DNA of 64,000 nt from Aralia elata (Eukaryota; Streptophyta; Magnoliopsida; Apiales; Araliaceae). The stretch covers positions 682,001-746,000 of the forward strand of contig JAVJAP010000357.1 in the NCBI GenBank assembly GCA_034770075.1, in the 5' to 3' direction. Below are positions 41,092 through 54,344 of the stretch, in pieces. Positions within the stretch are counted from its first letter, which is position 1, and every line of letters begins with the position of its first letter. The translations under genes were made by a program, and so were the position numbers. The notes beneath the pieces were generated by a model that was not told where the DNA came from, ran no database searches, and was given only the letters and a program-made list of their open reading frames with translations.

Positions 41092-42119
41092 AATTTATCT
41101 GATATACCGAACTTCTAAGACAGGAATATGTCAAGGCTAGTATTATATACTATGTCCTCAAGACAATTATGTTCTCTATATTGGTGCTTCGAGTTAGCGG
41201 TATTTTTCTCCCATTATACAATGACAATTTGTGTTATAGCAGCACTACTAATAACACAATCAGCGAACCAAAGAAATGCTCAGACTCTCTCTCTTTGAAA
41301 TAACTATGAAGTACTTATACTTAGAATGCTTAATGCTTGCATGAATTGAATGAATTCGAATGGCAGCCCCTCTATCTATTTATAGGAAGGGTTTGTGACC
41401 CATCTGATGAGACACAACCACTTGAAATGATATGAAATGCATCTGCTTGGCCATGGCAGAATGGTCATGTCTGTTCGTGCAAGAAGGGGCGCGTTCGTTC
41501 GAGCCAAAACGACGTAGTTTTAGCCTTTGTCAGAAAGGGCGCGTACGTTCAGGCAAAAACGATGTAGTTTTATGACGTTCGTTTGGTCAGATAGTGCACG
41601 CAGTATTGACGCGTCTGTTAGTCAGATAATGCTTCCCAAAACGACACAGTTTTGATAATAAATAATATTTATCAAAATGACACAGTTTTGTTTTGATAAT
41701 AGAACTAAAATAAAATAAACAAAATTCTAATAAAAATCACGAGCCTCGAGCCACGAGCCCGAGCCCGGCCCGACCGGTCGGCCAGCGGCACGCGCGTGTG
41801 GGTTCAAACTAAGCATTGGCTATGTCATCTCCTTTCCACAAAAATGGGGTGCCCCTTGGGGCCCAAACCCAAGAGCAACTTTCTTGTATATAAACCAATT
41901 AATATTTTAGTTCTTAACCGATGCGGGGCTTGACTTCCCACAAGTATTTATTATCATTTCAAAGGGTGATCTTTGGGAGTTAATTTCTCATTCATTACTC
42001 CATGGATTTGAGCTTTCAAATACTTAATTTAATCTACTCATGGAGTAGAACACATTGATATGTGAATTTATTTCAAATAATTAATGAAACCCATTTCACA
42101 TTTGGCTCAAATTCTAATA
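40989..42119 (-). repeat. 3' LTR of element D
   Basis: Direct repeat of 45685-46756. TATAAATAG on the minus strand at 41384-41376. About 60 bp (near 41575-41635) are present here but missing from the 5' LTR. Four AAAACGAC..AGTTTT near-palindromes (about 41506, 41556, 41638, 41676). The inner edge reads CTAATA instead of CTAACA, next to purine tract CATGTGGGGGAT (minus strand). Confidence 0.9.
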
Positions 42120-43255
42120 ATCCCCCACATGATTTGTATCTGATATCCAATTTGCATCTGATATCCAATTTGCATCATAATATCCTTCAAGTACTGTTGG
42201 ATATCTCGAATAGTGCAATCTAAAGTTTTGAGTGTATTTTAAATACCTTAAAACTCTTATGATTGCTGTCCAGTAATCTTTACCTGGATTACTTGTAAAT
42301 CTATTTAATTTATTAACAGCCTGTACTATGTAAGGACGTGTACAATTCATTAAGTACATAAGACTTCCAATTATTCGTGCATACTCAGGTTGTGATATAC
42401 TCTCTCCTTTATTTCTAGACAAGTGTAGATTTATATCTACTGGTGTACCCACAGGATTACAATCATATTGATTAAATTTCCTAAGTATTTTCTCAATATA
42501 GTGTGATTGTGATAACACTAATCCATCCGATGTTTTAGAAATTTTAATTCTTAATATTACATCAGCAACACCCATGTTTTTCATGTCAAATGTATTATTT
42601 AACATATTCTTGGTAGTTTTAATGATTTCATTATTACTACCCATAATGAGCATATCATCTACATAAAGACAAATAATGACAAATCCTTTCGTAGTATCCT
42701 TGACATATACACATTTGTCACACTCATTTATATTAAAATCATTTGACATCATTGCACTGTCAAATTGTTCATGCCATTGTTTAGGTGCTTGTTTTAATCC
42801 ATAAAAGGACTTCACAAGCCGACAAACTTTCTTTTCTTGTCCTGGAACAATAAACCCTTCTGGTTGTTCCATGTATATTTTTTCTTCAAGATTACCATTC
42901 AAGAAGGCTGTTTTCACATCCATTTGATGTATCTCTAAATTGTATATAGCTGCAATGGCTATTAACATCCTAATTGATGATATTCTTGTCACAGGAGAAT
43001 AGGTATCAAAATAATCTAAACCCTTTTTTTGCTTATATCCTTTGATTACAAATCTTGCTTTATATTTATCCATAGATCTATCTGCTTTCATTTTCTTCTT
43101 AAATATCCACTTATATCCAAGAGGTTTAGAACCTAGTGGGAGATCTACTAATTCCTATGTATGATTGTGCAGTATGGATTCTACTTCACTATTTATAGCC
43201 TTTTTTCAATATGGAGCTTCAGAACTCGATACTGCTTCTTTATAAGTTTGAGGCT
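42114..43255 (-). pseudogene. Reverse transcriptase and start of RNase H, element D
   Basis: Open from 43091: [37 protein letters not shown] with the catalytic Asp, [20 protein letters not shown]. The RT domain is complete and looks well kept. In the same frame the domain reaches back past TAG at 43157-43155 (before [11 protein letters not shown]) and a TGA (after EAPY), both at probable Trp codons. RNase H begins ([12 protein letters not shown]) but breaks off after a small in-frame duplication ([11 protein letters not shown], 42130-42170) at the LTR, so most of RNase H is missing. Confidence 0.9.
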
Positions 43256-43259
43256 CATT

Positions 43260-43640
43260 TTATAACAAATAAGTTAGAAAATCTAGACCATAAGATTTTG
43301 ATATTCTAGCACGTTTACTACGCCTAGGTTCATTAATATCTTCTAATCCATGATCACTGTCTCTAACAGTGTTATAAGTTCTTTTGTTTGAACTTATTTC
43401 CTGTTCATTAGAACTTGGCTCTTGTGATTTATTATTAGGAAATATTGTTTCAAAAAATTCAGCATCTTTTGACTCAATAATAATATTTTCATGTATTTCC
43501 TCTATTTTTGATTTATTAACCAAAAATCTATATGCATTGTTATTATTAGCATAACCAGTGAATATACAATCTATTATTTTTGGTCCTATCTTCATCTTTT
43601 TGGGTGGAGGAACCATTACCTTTGCTAAGTACCCCCACAC
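43260..43640 (-). pseudogene. Integrase C-terminal linker, element D
   Basis: WGYLAKVMVPPPKKMKIGPK, then DCIFTGYANNNNAYRF, the copia integrase-to-RT linker, ending in a basic segment (EPRRSKRARISKSYG). It is separated from the core by a frameshift near the C-run. Confidence 0.8.
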
Positions 43641-44540
43641 TTTTAAGTGTTTATAAGACGGTTTTCGTCCTTTCCATAACTCATAAGGTGATACATTAGA
43701 CTTCTTTTGAGGTATTCGGTTGAGAATATAATTTGCTGAAAGAATTGCTTCCCCCCCCCCCCCCCCACAAAATTTGAGGTAACCCAGAACTTAATAATAA
43801 TGCATTCATCATTTCTTTTAAAGTTCTATTCTTTCTTTCAGCAACACCATTTTGTTGTGGTGAATATGGTGTAGTTGTTTGGTGTATTATACCATGTTGA
43901 GAACAAATTTCAACAAAAGGAAATTCATATTCCCCACCTCTATCACTTCTAATTATTTTGATCTTTTTATCAAGTTGATTCTCAGCCTCATTCTTGTAAT
44001 GTGTAAACATTTCCAAAGCCTCATCTTTACTTCTCAAAAGTAAACATAATAATATCTTATACAATCATCAATAAAAGTAAGAAAATATTTCTTACCCCCT
44101 CTTGTTTGTATATACTTTAAATCACAAATATCAGTATGTATTAATTCAAGAGGTTCTGTACTTCTTTCAATTGATTTAAAAGAAGATTTCTTAAGTTTTG
44201 TCTCAACGCAAACTTCACATTTATGATTGGAATTAATCTCACATTTTGGCAAACATTCCATTAATCTACCATGCCATAAATTAGAAGACTCAATCATATA
44301 AGCAGAAGATATAATTTTATTAATATTGGAAGGTACAATAGTCATTACATTCATTCTGAAGAGCCCATCACTCATATATCCCTTCCCCACATACATCCCA
44401 TTTTTAGTTAGGACAAACTTGTCCGATACAAAAACCAATTTGAATCCCTTTTGACTAAGAAGAGATCCTGACACTAAATTCTTCCTAATATTGGGCACAT
44501 GGAGCACGTTATTGAGGGTGAATTCCTTGCCAGATGTCAT
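43641..44540 (-). pseudogene. Integrase zinc-binding region and core, element D
   Basis: 44540-44034: LHVPNIRKNLVSGSLL, shortened zinc-binding part (NLWHGRL, then CEVCVETKLKKSSF), first catalytic Asp in LIHTDICD. A shift near 44040 leads to 44064-43696 with [12 protein letters not shown] (second Asp) and NGVAERKNRTLKEM (Glu). After LPQILW the frame hits a 16-base C-run (43751-43766, Gly codons on this strand), then is lost. About 25 residues between HGRL and KCEIN appear deleted compared with other copia elements (family knowledge). Confidence 0.85.
43751..43766. repeat. C16 homopolymer inside element D integrase
   Basis: Sixteen C in a row replacing ordinary coding sequence at a conserved spot. 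Either a slippage expansion or an assembly error. Confidence 0.9.
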
Positions 44541-44768
44541 TTAGAACCACCTTTCCTTGCCCTGTAACTTTGATGTTGAAGAATTTTCCATGAATAATTG
44601 TTCTCCATTCTCAATTTCTTGATATGTGGAGAACATCTTCTTGTCAGAACACACATGGCGGGTTGCTCCAGTATCTATCCACCATTCCTTGGGATTTTCA
44701 ATCATGTTTACTTCAGAAACAACTGTTGATAAGTTTATTTCAGAAACATCCTGAAGAAGTCCATCCAC
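44541..44768 (-). pseudogene. Protease of element D
   Basis: Open frame with the aspartic protease site WWIDTGATRHVCSDK near residues 28-42 and NGEQLFMENSSTSKL. It ends at a stop (TAG, KERWF then stop), and the frame continues at 44540 with MTSGKEFTLNNV. Confidence 0.85.
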
Positions 44769-45633
44769 TTCCGTTACATTGGCTTATGCAGACTTCTTGT
44801 TTTGGTCTTTGCGTTTACGACAATCTTTTGCCCTATATCCGGGCTTATCACAAATGTAGCATTTGCCTTGGAATTTTTTATTCATTCCCTGTTGAGGCCC
44901 ATTGCCGGTGTACTTTCTCTTTTTAGATTTCTGACCTTGTTCCACCACGTTGGCTTTATGTTCGACAAAGGTCCTTCCTGTTTTCTTCTCAGAAGCATGA
45001 TTGTCCTTTTCAATCCTTAATCTCACGATTAAGTCTTCAAGTTTCATCTCTTTTCGTTTATGCTTGAGATAATTCTTAAAATCTTTCCACATTGGTGGTA
45101 GTTTTTCAATAATTGCAGCAACTTAGAAAGATTCACTTAAAGACATACCTTTTGCATGTATTTCATGCAGGATTACTTGCAATTCTTGGACTTAGTTAAT
45201 GACAGCCTTGGAATCCACCATCTTGTAGTCCAAAAACCTGCCAACTACGAACTTCTTCGTGCCAGCATCTTCTGTTTTATACTTTTTATCCAAGGAATCC
45301 CATAATTCTCTTGCTGTCTTGAGAGAACTATACACATTATATAATGTGTTGTCCAATCCATTAAGGATATAGTTTCGGTACAGGAAATCAGCATGTTTCC
45401 ATGTATCAATAGCAGCAACAACCTACTTATCTGTTTCATTCTTATTAAGCACAGGGGGTTCTTCATGAAGAAACCTTGCCAAGTTGAGCGTAGTGAGATA
45501 AAACAACATCTTCGGTTGCCATCTTTTAAACTCTGTTCCATTGAACTTTTCTGATTTTTTCACCATGGTTCACAGGAACATTTGGTATCATATGTGTAGA
45601 AGAAGAAGAACCGATTATAGTTTCGGTTGCCAT
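44769..45633 (-). pseudogene. gag of element D
   Basis: ATG 45633 (MATETIIGSSSST), only about 50 bases inside the 5' LTR. Broken early part, then [15 protein letters not shown] and [12 protein letters not shown] (UBN2-type copia gag). The last piece, 45092-44784, is LPPMWKDFKNYLKHKRKEM through a basic stretch to a zinc knuckle CYICDKPGYRAKDC in which the zinc-binding His is Tyr. Several stops interrupt the N-terminal half. Confidence 0.85.
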
Positions 45634-45684
45634 ATTTATTGCAAATATAAATTAAATAATAATACAAGTTAATTGTCTTAAGAT

Positions 45685-46756
45685 TGTTAGGGAAGATATA
45701 TATTTAATAATATATATTTGCAACTTACAAATTAATAATAATTGTAACTGATATATATATATATATATATATATATAATGCTAAATATATATATAAACTT
45801 ATCTGATATACTGAACTTTTAAGACATGAATATGTCAAGGCTAGTATTATATACTATTTGCTTCAGACAATTATGCCCTCTTTATCGGTGCTTCGAGTTA
45901 GCGGCACTTGTCTCCCAGGATACAATGACAACTTGTGTTATAGCAGCACTATAAATAACATAATCAGCGAACCAAAGAAATGCTCAGACTCTCTCTCTTT
46001 GAAATAACTATGAAGTACTTATACTTAGAATGTTTAATGCTTGGATGAATTGAATGAATTCGAATGGCAGCCCCCCTATCTATTTATAGGAAGGGTTCGT
46101 GACCCATCTGATGGGACGCAACCACTTGAAATGATATGAAATGCATCTGTTCGGCCATGACAGAATGGTCATGTTTGTTCGGGCAAGAAAGGGGGCGTTC
46201 GTTCGAGCCAAAACGACGTAGTTTTAGCCTTTGTCAGAAAGGGCTTCCCAAAACGACATGGTTTTGATAATAAATAATATTTATCAAAACGACACAGTTT
46301 TGTTTTGATAATAGAACTAAAATAAAATAAACAAAATTCAAATAAATTTTGTCCAAAAAATATATACAAGGACCCAGAGCCACGAGCCCGAGCCTGACCC
46401 GATCGACCGGTCGGTCGTCAGCGGCGACGTGCGTGTGGGTTTAAACCAAGCCTTGGCTAGGTCCTTTCTCTTCCACAAAAGTGGGGTGCCCCTTGGGGCC
46501 CAAACCCAAGAGCAACTTTCTTGTATATAAACCAATTAATATTTTAGTTCTTAGCCGATGTGGGACTTGGCTTCCTACAAGTATTTATTATCATTTCAAA
46601 GGGTGATCTTTGGGAGTTAATTTCTCATTCATTACTCCATGGATTTGAGCTTTCAAATACATAATTTAATCTATTCATGGAGTAGAACACATTGATATGT
46701 GAATTTATTTTAAATAATTAATGAAACCCACTTCACATTTGGTTCAAATTCTAACA
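45685..46756 (-). repeat. 5' LTR of element D
   Basis: Starts TGTTAGAATTTG at 46756 (minus) and ends CCTAACA at 45685. TATAAATAG at 46088-46080. A variable (TA)n lies at 45751-45777. The next bases toward gag (ATCTTAAGACAATTAAC) do not match the Met-tRNA complement. Confidence 0.9.
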
Positions 46757-48178
46757 TAAGACAGAAAAAAATGAAATATTTTTTCAGTATCTCAAGTTCA
46801 TGTTTAGTTAATAGTGATGATGAATAGTGTGATAAAGATGACATCGTTGTCACACTTAATTCATTTTATTAAAATGAATCAATCTCATTTCACCACATCT
46901 CCCATAAAATAAAAATTAAGAGAGTGGACTGAATTTTATTCTATCAAAATGAATTATCCACTGTGTTATACACTGGAGTGATCATTAATATATTTGTTTT
47001 TTTAATTTATTAATTTTTTTTATTTTTTTATTTTAATTCAAACGTAACATTATTAATTATAAAATACGGTAGTGCCACAATTAATGTTAGTAAATAATGT
47101 CTTCACTAAAACTTGTACACATGACAACTTTCATAAAATATGGTATAATTGACTTGAGCTAGACATCTCTAAAACTTGTACACATGACAGCTTTCATAAA
47201 ATATGGTATGACTGACTTGAGCAAGAATCTAAAGAACTTTACTTCAACGATCTGGATGAAAAGAAAGAGATAGATTTACCATAAAAGTGGAAGTAATTGA
47301 TAATGTCAAAACATAATTATACCGTTAGATTAACAAGTGTGGTTTAAAATTCAAAATATTATTAAAATAATTATAAAAGTATCATTAAATTTATATTTAT
47401 TCTGATATTATAAATATTATTTTGATATTATCAACCGTTAAAGAAAAAGAAAATATTTGTATACGTAAAAGATTAGGTGCATGAAAAAGTTTTAGTCCTT
47501 TTCAAACAAGAAAAATAAATAAATAAAATTGACAAATGAAGTGGGACGGAAATGCATGCAGCTGCACCGCTGACCATAATTTTTAGTTCTTTTTAATATT
47601 GGTTGTTGTGCAATTTTTCGCTAATTAAAGTAATTTGTTTCTTTTTTTGGATATTGAAAAACACTATCTACTTTACATAATCACTAACCGCATGGAGGTT
47701 GCTCTTTTTGTGTCCTCATATGGATGCTATCATGTTAATAATGGAATGAAGGAAGTCAAATGTAGCACTACTTCTGTTTTGCGTGTGTTTTTGTTAAGGT
47801 GCACAAATTATGTACAAACAAGTGTATAATAAAGAGAAAAAATAATATATTAATTTTTTATTTAAATTATTAATAAAGTTTATTAATCTCTTACAACATT
47901 TTTTAACGATTCAATATATTGAATAATAATACTTTTATATAATTATATGTACACGGTTTATGCCTATTTTCAATCAAGTATCGGGTCTTCAATAATGTTA
48001 TATAATCTCAGTTTCTTTTCTAATGTAAATTAATAATTAGGTAAATTTATTTAACCACCTTAGAATTTTACGATTTTTTATATGACTACTTGAGTTTCAA
48101 AAGTGGACGTCACATAAATAATAAATATCTATAATTTTAAGATTAGTGAAAAATGACTTTCTGTCTTAACTCTGTCAA
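46757..48178. other. Intergenic with a 63-bp tandem duplication
   Basis: ACTAAAACTTGTACACATGA.. is repeated at about 47106 and 47169 with few differences. Otherwise AT-rich; open frame 47635-47829 has no recognisable features. Confidence 0.6.
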
Positions 48179-51100
48179 TGTAATATTTCGAACCCTAATA
48201 AGATTTGTATATGTAAATTATGTGTTTATTAAATGAAATTTCTTCTTTCGACTTTGTGTTATGTGATTGTATATTTTATTAAAGAATTAGGTCAAATAAA
48301 AAAATTTCCGAAGCTGCTTAGTCGTGCTTACACGGACAAAATAATTTGTCGTGCTTCCGACGATTTCACCGAGAAGCATCTCGACAAATTATTTTGGTAA
48401 GCTGTTGTGTCGTGCTTGGAAATGACGAAGTGATTTGTCGTGCTTCGGAGTTAATATAATATTATATTAACTGATAAAAATTTAAATAAGTTAAATAGGG
48501 TTTAAAATGATAAATTGAATTATAAAACCCTAAATAGAAAACAATAATTGATAAAAGTTGTCTTAATTGATGAATCAAAACTCTAATTGTTATACAAGAA
48601 TCTTAATTGATATAATTAGATTCTAAGTAATGAATCATAACATTAATTATGAATCATTGAACTTAGATTAAAACCCTAATTGAAAGATTTAAACCCTAAT
48701 TCATGAATTAGGAAACCCTAACCCTAATTCATGAATTAGGAAACCCTAATTCTAATTATGCTATCTTAATCTATAAATTATGAAATGTTAAACCTTAATT
48801 ATGATATATAAACTTAATTAAGGTCTTACTAAACTTAATTAAACATCTTAAACATGATTAGCAAAAATCTAAGTTTAATTAGTAAAGAAATAAATTAAAA
48901 ATAAAAGTTTAAATCAATCAAAAGAGGATAAGAATACGAGGTCAGATATTTTGGCAACTCTCCAGCACAAGCATGTCACTAATCAGATCAGAAGCAGCAC
49001 AAGTAGCAAGACAAGATATTTTTGGAGGCAAAAATGTGAGAAAAGACCTAAAAGCCCTAACTTACAAAGTTCTATAAATAGAACACTAAACTGATCTTCT
49101 AAGCTACGAATTTACAAAGCCAATACACTTATAAGCATACCATATCAAGCCTCTGCAAGCAAAAGATCAGAATCAAAAGTTAGAAATCAAAAACTTGAGA
49201 AAAAGGTACAAAACCCTAATTTTTATGCTAGATCTTCAAGCCTGCAATAATTTTATGTTTTAGATGTTTATGATTATGTGTAAACATGTTATATGATGAT
49301 CTGGGTTGGTTAAACAAGGATTCATAACTTTTAAATGGTTGAATTTGATGAAAAACCCAAACTGTTCATGGCAGTCAAGAACAGTCTGACAGCCTATTTT
49401 GTCAGAGCTTTTGATCGGCATAAACTGTTTGTTAGATCTGTTTTAAAGCGTTAATTGATAGTATGCCATGTTAGCTATAATCTCCAATTGGTAGAATGTT
49501 TAAAATATCTCTAGTATGAAAGATATGAACGGTCAAAACCCGTTGACCGCTCACGGGTTCAAGTTTCTAGGCAACCCAGAAACCATGAAGAACACACTGA
49601 CAGTGTCTGACAAACATTTGACCTGTCTAGATCTTAGCCACATGTTATAATTAAGGAGGTTTTAATGTTTCTAGTTGTTCTTTGCCATGTAATCTACAAG
49701 AATAAATCAACAAATCATATTAAGCTAACATGTAACGAAAGTTATTAATGGTCAAAAAGCTTTGACCGACCATGACCACTGAGTTTCTAGGTTACCCAGA
49801 AACTCAAAAACAGTTGCGACAGTGCTAGTTTGACCAGATTATTAGAGTTTCAATTGATATTATTTAAGTTTAATTCTCATATGTCGTTATACACTGCCAT
49901 GCCAAGTATAATTTCAAATAAGAATTAAACACAAACATTAAATCATCAAAGAGAAATTTGAGACTAAAGGTCACTGCCCGACATTGACCAACTGTTCTTC
50001 AATGAAGAACACCTTTAGCGACAATCTCATTCTTAATTCCCAGAACACTAAACTCATATGCAGTCCGTCGCTATAGCCCTTTTGCGACGGTTTTTAAATA
50101 AAAATTAATATATAATTAATAAATTATAAATAAATATTAAATAATTCATAAAAATTAATAATTAAATATTAAAATTCATTTTTAATGATATTTAATATTC
50201 TGATATAAATTTTAATAATTATTTAATTTAATTTAATATTAAATTATTTAATAAATATATTAAATAAATGATTTAAAAATGATATTGATGTATTTAAATT
50301 AGTTTAAATAATAATTAAATCATTTAAAAAATATTACTAACTTTTCAAAATTATTATAAATAATAAATAAATTATTTTAAATAATATACTAAGTATTTAA
50401 AATATTATAAATGATAAATAAAATTATTTAAATATTAAATTAAGTTTTAAAAATTATTATAAATAATATTTATATCATTTAAATGATAAAATAAATTCTA
50501 AAAATATTATCAATGATAAAATAAATCATTTACATAATATTCTATATTTCTAAAAATATTATAAATGATAAATAAATTATTTAAATAATATTTTAAATGT
50601 CTAAAATTATTCTAAATAATAAATAAATCATTTAAATAACATATTTATGAATTAAAAAATATTCTAAATAATAATAATTAAATTATTTAAAAATACTTCT
50701 AAGCTTGTAAAAATTATTTACAAATATTACCAAGCATGTAAAAATTATTTAAAAATAATATTAAGCTTCTAAAAATATTATAATCGATAATTAAATTATC
50801 TAGATTAATATTTAAGCTTCCAAATGAAGTTTTATTGATAAACCTAAGTATTTAATTATCTAATGACGCGACCAAGGCACCGAATCAACGTCGGACCTTA
50901 ACGAAACTTGTCTAGATTAACTTAATACATGTTATTATAAGTTCTAACGCTTATTATTGATATACGTAGACTACGTACGTTGACAGACTGGATTAAATTT
51001 TGATAAACAAACTATGTTATATTTAAGCAAGTATTATACATCTTGCTATCAATTGTTACAAAGTTATTGCTTCTTGTTCAGCATAACTTAAGAAATGAAT

Positions 51101-52100
51101 CATTATTCATATATTGCTTGATGGAGCTTAAATTATTGTGTCAAACCAAATTGTTTTGGTAAGACATCTTATACTGAGAAATGAAACACCTCGATGTAAG
51201 GTTATAAATCGTCGATTATATATTGACATAAATTGTAGGATGATATGCATACTCCTAGGATATTGGTTAGGCTAATCCCCTACCAGATATCCGAAATCAA
51301 GCTTTTCTAAGTCATTGAAGACTGATAGAACTGATTGAAACACATGGTTCATGTACTGAACCCTCGGTTATACATCTTTGAAATCTTTCAACTCAAACAC
51401 ATTGTGTTCACATTTTCAAATAAACTTGCTGAACATTTGTAGCTCATTCTTGCATATACTTTCTTTTGCAGTCTTAAATGATAATCCAGGCACCTTAAGG
51501 ATAGACAAGGGAAAAGGCCATGTTAATTAGTTTTATATTACTGTTGTGAATGTTTTCAAGTCTTGTAAGACTTTTGTTGTAATAAAGACATAGTACTGAG
51601 AATGTTGTAACCAAACTTAAGCTTATTAAATATATATCATCTTTTGTTACATCTCTTCCGTTGTATTTACATTCGTAGTTAAGTTAGAAAGTAGTATTTG
51701 ATCTAGTACAGTATCCCTATGAACTATACATCTGAATGAGGGTATTTAAATGATACTGGGAGTTCTGTAAGCGCTGAGGTTACACTTAATGAGCGTCGGT
51801 AAGGTGCCACCTTTACCGGAATGCGCCCCTCAATTCCAAGAACAATCTTATCATTAATACTGTGAATGTCAGATAGATAGGGAATATCGATATGAAAGAG
51901 ATAATCATAAGATATGAATCGATACATCCAAGTGAGGGTATCCAAACACAGTTAACGTTCTGGCCAGAACTATTATCTATTATGGGATACTGTGAACCTT
52001 GGATAGATAGAAGTTATATATTATGAATATTTATAGTTAAATAGTTTTACGTGAGCACCAAATCTGCTACAGGGAGTGTAGAGAATTTGGGGGCGTCATA
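48179..52100 (+). mobile_element. LTR-like unit G3 (3.9 kb, solo)
   Basis: Sense strand +: TGTAATATTTCGAACCC ... TTTGGGGGCGTCATA. Flanks GTCAA (48174-48178) and ATCAA (52101-52105), a 5-bp duplication with one mismatch. TATAAATA at 49073-49080, leader without ATG, donor AAAAG|GTACAA (GT at 49206), acceptor TTTGCAG|TCTTAA (51471/51472), open tail to TAG 51528-51530. The acceptor-to-end distance is 629 bp rather than ~300, so extra sequence lies near 51720-51990. A long AT desert covers 50090-50830. The most diverged of the five. Confidence 0.65.
51472..51530 (+). other. Putative last exon of G3
   Basis: The frame after the acceptor ends RIDKGKGHVN then stop. Only the KGKG pattern and position match the other copies; the A-K-x-E start is not kept. 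Confidence 0.35.
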
Positions 52101-52105
52101 ATCAA

Positions 52106-52406
52106 TATTAATTTGTAAGAGAAAAAAAAGAATAATATAAAGAAGTATATTAATTTTAATGGAGATAAGACGAAAAGTCATTTTCATTTAACCTTAAAAG
52201 TATAATTGTTTATGTGTTGACTTTTAAAACCTAAATGAACATGTAAAAAATTGTGTAAATTAAACTTTGGTTATTAAATGAAATTTATCCCTAGTAATTT
52301 AATCGCAGACATCTTATTAATAGTCTCTTGGTTGATTGTTGTGTAATTACTAATGTTCTTAGATAAAAGATCCATCAAGTTATTTTTTTTTCTTTTTTTT
52401 TATATA
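52106..52406. other. Spacer between G3 and F1
   Basis: AT-rich, ends in T-runs and TATATA. I see nothing in it. Confidence 0.6.
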
Positions 52407-52652
52407 TGTGACACCCCCAAAATCCGGGTTTCCTAACCTCGAATTCGGTGTTCACGATACTCGACAACAACATACTTTCTAACTAAATGCGGAATAATAA
52501 TCATACAATGTCTATCGAAATAGTAATAACGTCTTACAATCATGGTCCCAAGGTTCTTTAACCTTAACTTAAAAACATACCCTTAATACAATAAGAGTTC
52601 ACATAACCAAATAACATTTTCAGATAACTAATACATAAGCCCTATCAGGTAG

Positions 52653-52705
52653 CTATTCTTGCACCTTCCCTTTTCCTTTGTCCCCTTTTGACGTTTCTGC
52701 CTTAG
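52653..52705 (-). other. Putative last exon of F1, conserved short tail
   Basis: Reads AKAETSKGDKGKGKVQE then TAG, in register with the tails of G1, G2 and F2 although the upstream frame has shifted. That favours an exon starting at the acceptor over a longer ORF. Confidence 0.5.
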
Positions 52706-53246
52706 CTGAAATAAAGATCATGATATAGCAAGTGTAAGCAACTAGTTTGCTTAGCAAGTTTATACACAAGGGAGATATATCATGAATAGAAGGAAGTTTT
52801 GCTTTCAATGTTCAACAACAGTATAAAATTGTGAAGAAACATGAATTAATAGTCGACAGTTGAATATTCGAATAATTGAATGACAGTTACTGAGTGGTTG
52901 AAAATAACCATAGACATTTGCCAAGGTTCTCAGCATTTAAACCGGACCTCTTAAAAAGTTTTGGTAATCAAGGGGATCAGCCTTTCATACTGTGATACCC
53001 CCAAATCCAAGTACTTAATTTCCACTGATTTGGTGTTCACTATAACATACATTCACATCTATCTACCCATAATTAAGAACAATTAAATAAACTTAAAGAA
53101 ACATCTGCCCAAAATGGGTTACATCACCAAACTATTAAATAATCAAATCCCAGGTTATCTTAACCTTAATACATCAAATGCGGAATAAAATAATTTTAAA
53201 CAAGTCTTGAATACAAATAAATATCAAGTGGATAATAAATCTCTTG

Positions 53247-53308
53247 CTACTTTGGCATCTTGCCCTTGCCTTTACTCGTGGACGGTTCGTCCTGCTTTTC
53301 TGGCTTAG
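53247..53308 (-). other. Putative last exon of F2, conserved short tail
   Basis: AKPEKQDEPSTSKGKGKMPK then TAG. The run DEPSTSKGK is identical to G1 although the two copies lie far apart and on opposite strands. Confidence 0.55.
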
Positions 53309-54344
53309 CTGCAATGATTAATGCAAGAGTGAGCAAACAATTGCCCACAAGTACGATAACAATAATGTTTAAATGAAATAGATTTCAACTGAGGAATAAT
53401 AATTTTCTGAATCTCGGTCAATAAATGATCAAAGTCTAAAAGCTCGTTTGAATGCTCGATTCAAAGAAAAAAATAGATTTCAAGATTTAAAAATTATATC
53501 TAAGGGTCACAAGACCTCGAACTATGTCCTAGGTTAACAAGTATTTCTACAGGAACCTTTAACAGTCATATAGACTATGGACCAACATCTCGTACTCAGG
53601 GGGATCAGCCCTTTGTACAATGTATTGTGCACAAACATTTTAACACTGTCGCGTAAATAATCCCCTATATAAGGGTTGCTCATCTCAGTTTATCGTCTGA
53701 ATCCGTACCAAAAGGAACTTGGCTTGGAACAAGTATAGAAAATATTCTAAGTCTTTGAAACGCCCATCAACTAAGGACTAGCTGATTCAATAAGGGTTTG
53801 CTAGTCTAGTTCATCAATAGAGTTTGTTCAATAGAACTATACTCGAAATTTGAATAACAACAATGATTGGAATAAAGCTTAAGTACGTAGCATGATAGTA
53901 ACCTTGCTTGAATATCAATAAGCTAAGGTCATAAGCATGCTCAATATAAATGAACTTGCATTGAATAAATTAACAAGTTAAAAGGAAAGAATAACTTGCT
54001 ATAAGTAATTTTAAAGTTTAAGGAAGGAAAACTTGCTCAACGTAAAAGTAATAAGTTGAGATAAGGAACTTGCCTCAAGCGTAGATTACAAATTAAATAT
54101 CTCACGATCCTTAAATAACCTATACAATTAATTATAAGATGGTAACATAATTAGTCACAAGTCTAAAAGCATTTTAGGCTTGCTTTTTATCTCATTTTAT
54201 TATAATATCTCATTTAGCATACCATAATCAACAAGTATCAACCATCTTGGAATTTCATTAATTACTTAATACTTTATTATAGGTCTTAACACATAGCAAG
54301 AACCATAAAATAAATTAATAAAATATATTATTTTTTTTATACTG

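Larger units (their letters stand above)
40989..46756 (-). mobile_element. Copia element D (minus strand, both LTRs)
   Basis: LTRs at 45685-46756 (5') and 40989-42119 (3') enclose gag, protease, integrase and RT in copia order, all on the minus strand. Its proteins differ clearly from A/B/C. Each domain has stops or shifts, RNase H is cut short, and no Met-tRNA primer site is visible. Flanking bases TAGAA and TAAGA are not a convincing target duplication. Confidence 0.9.

Noticed and set aside
40984..46761. Target-site duplication of element D
   Set aside because: TAGAA and TAAGA differ at two of five positions; not enough to claim.
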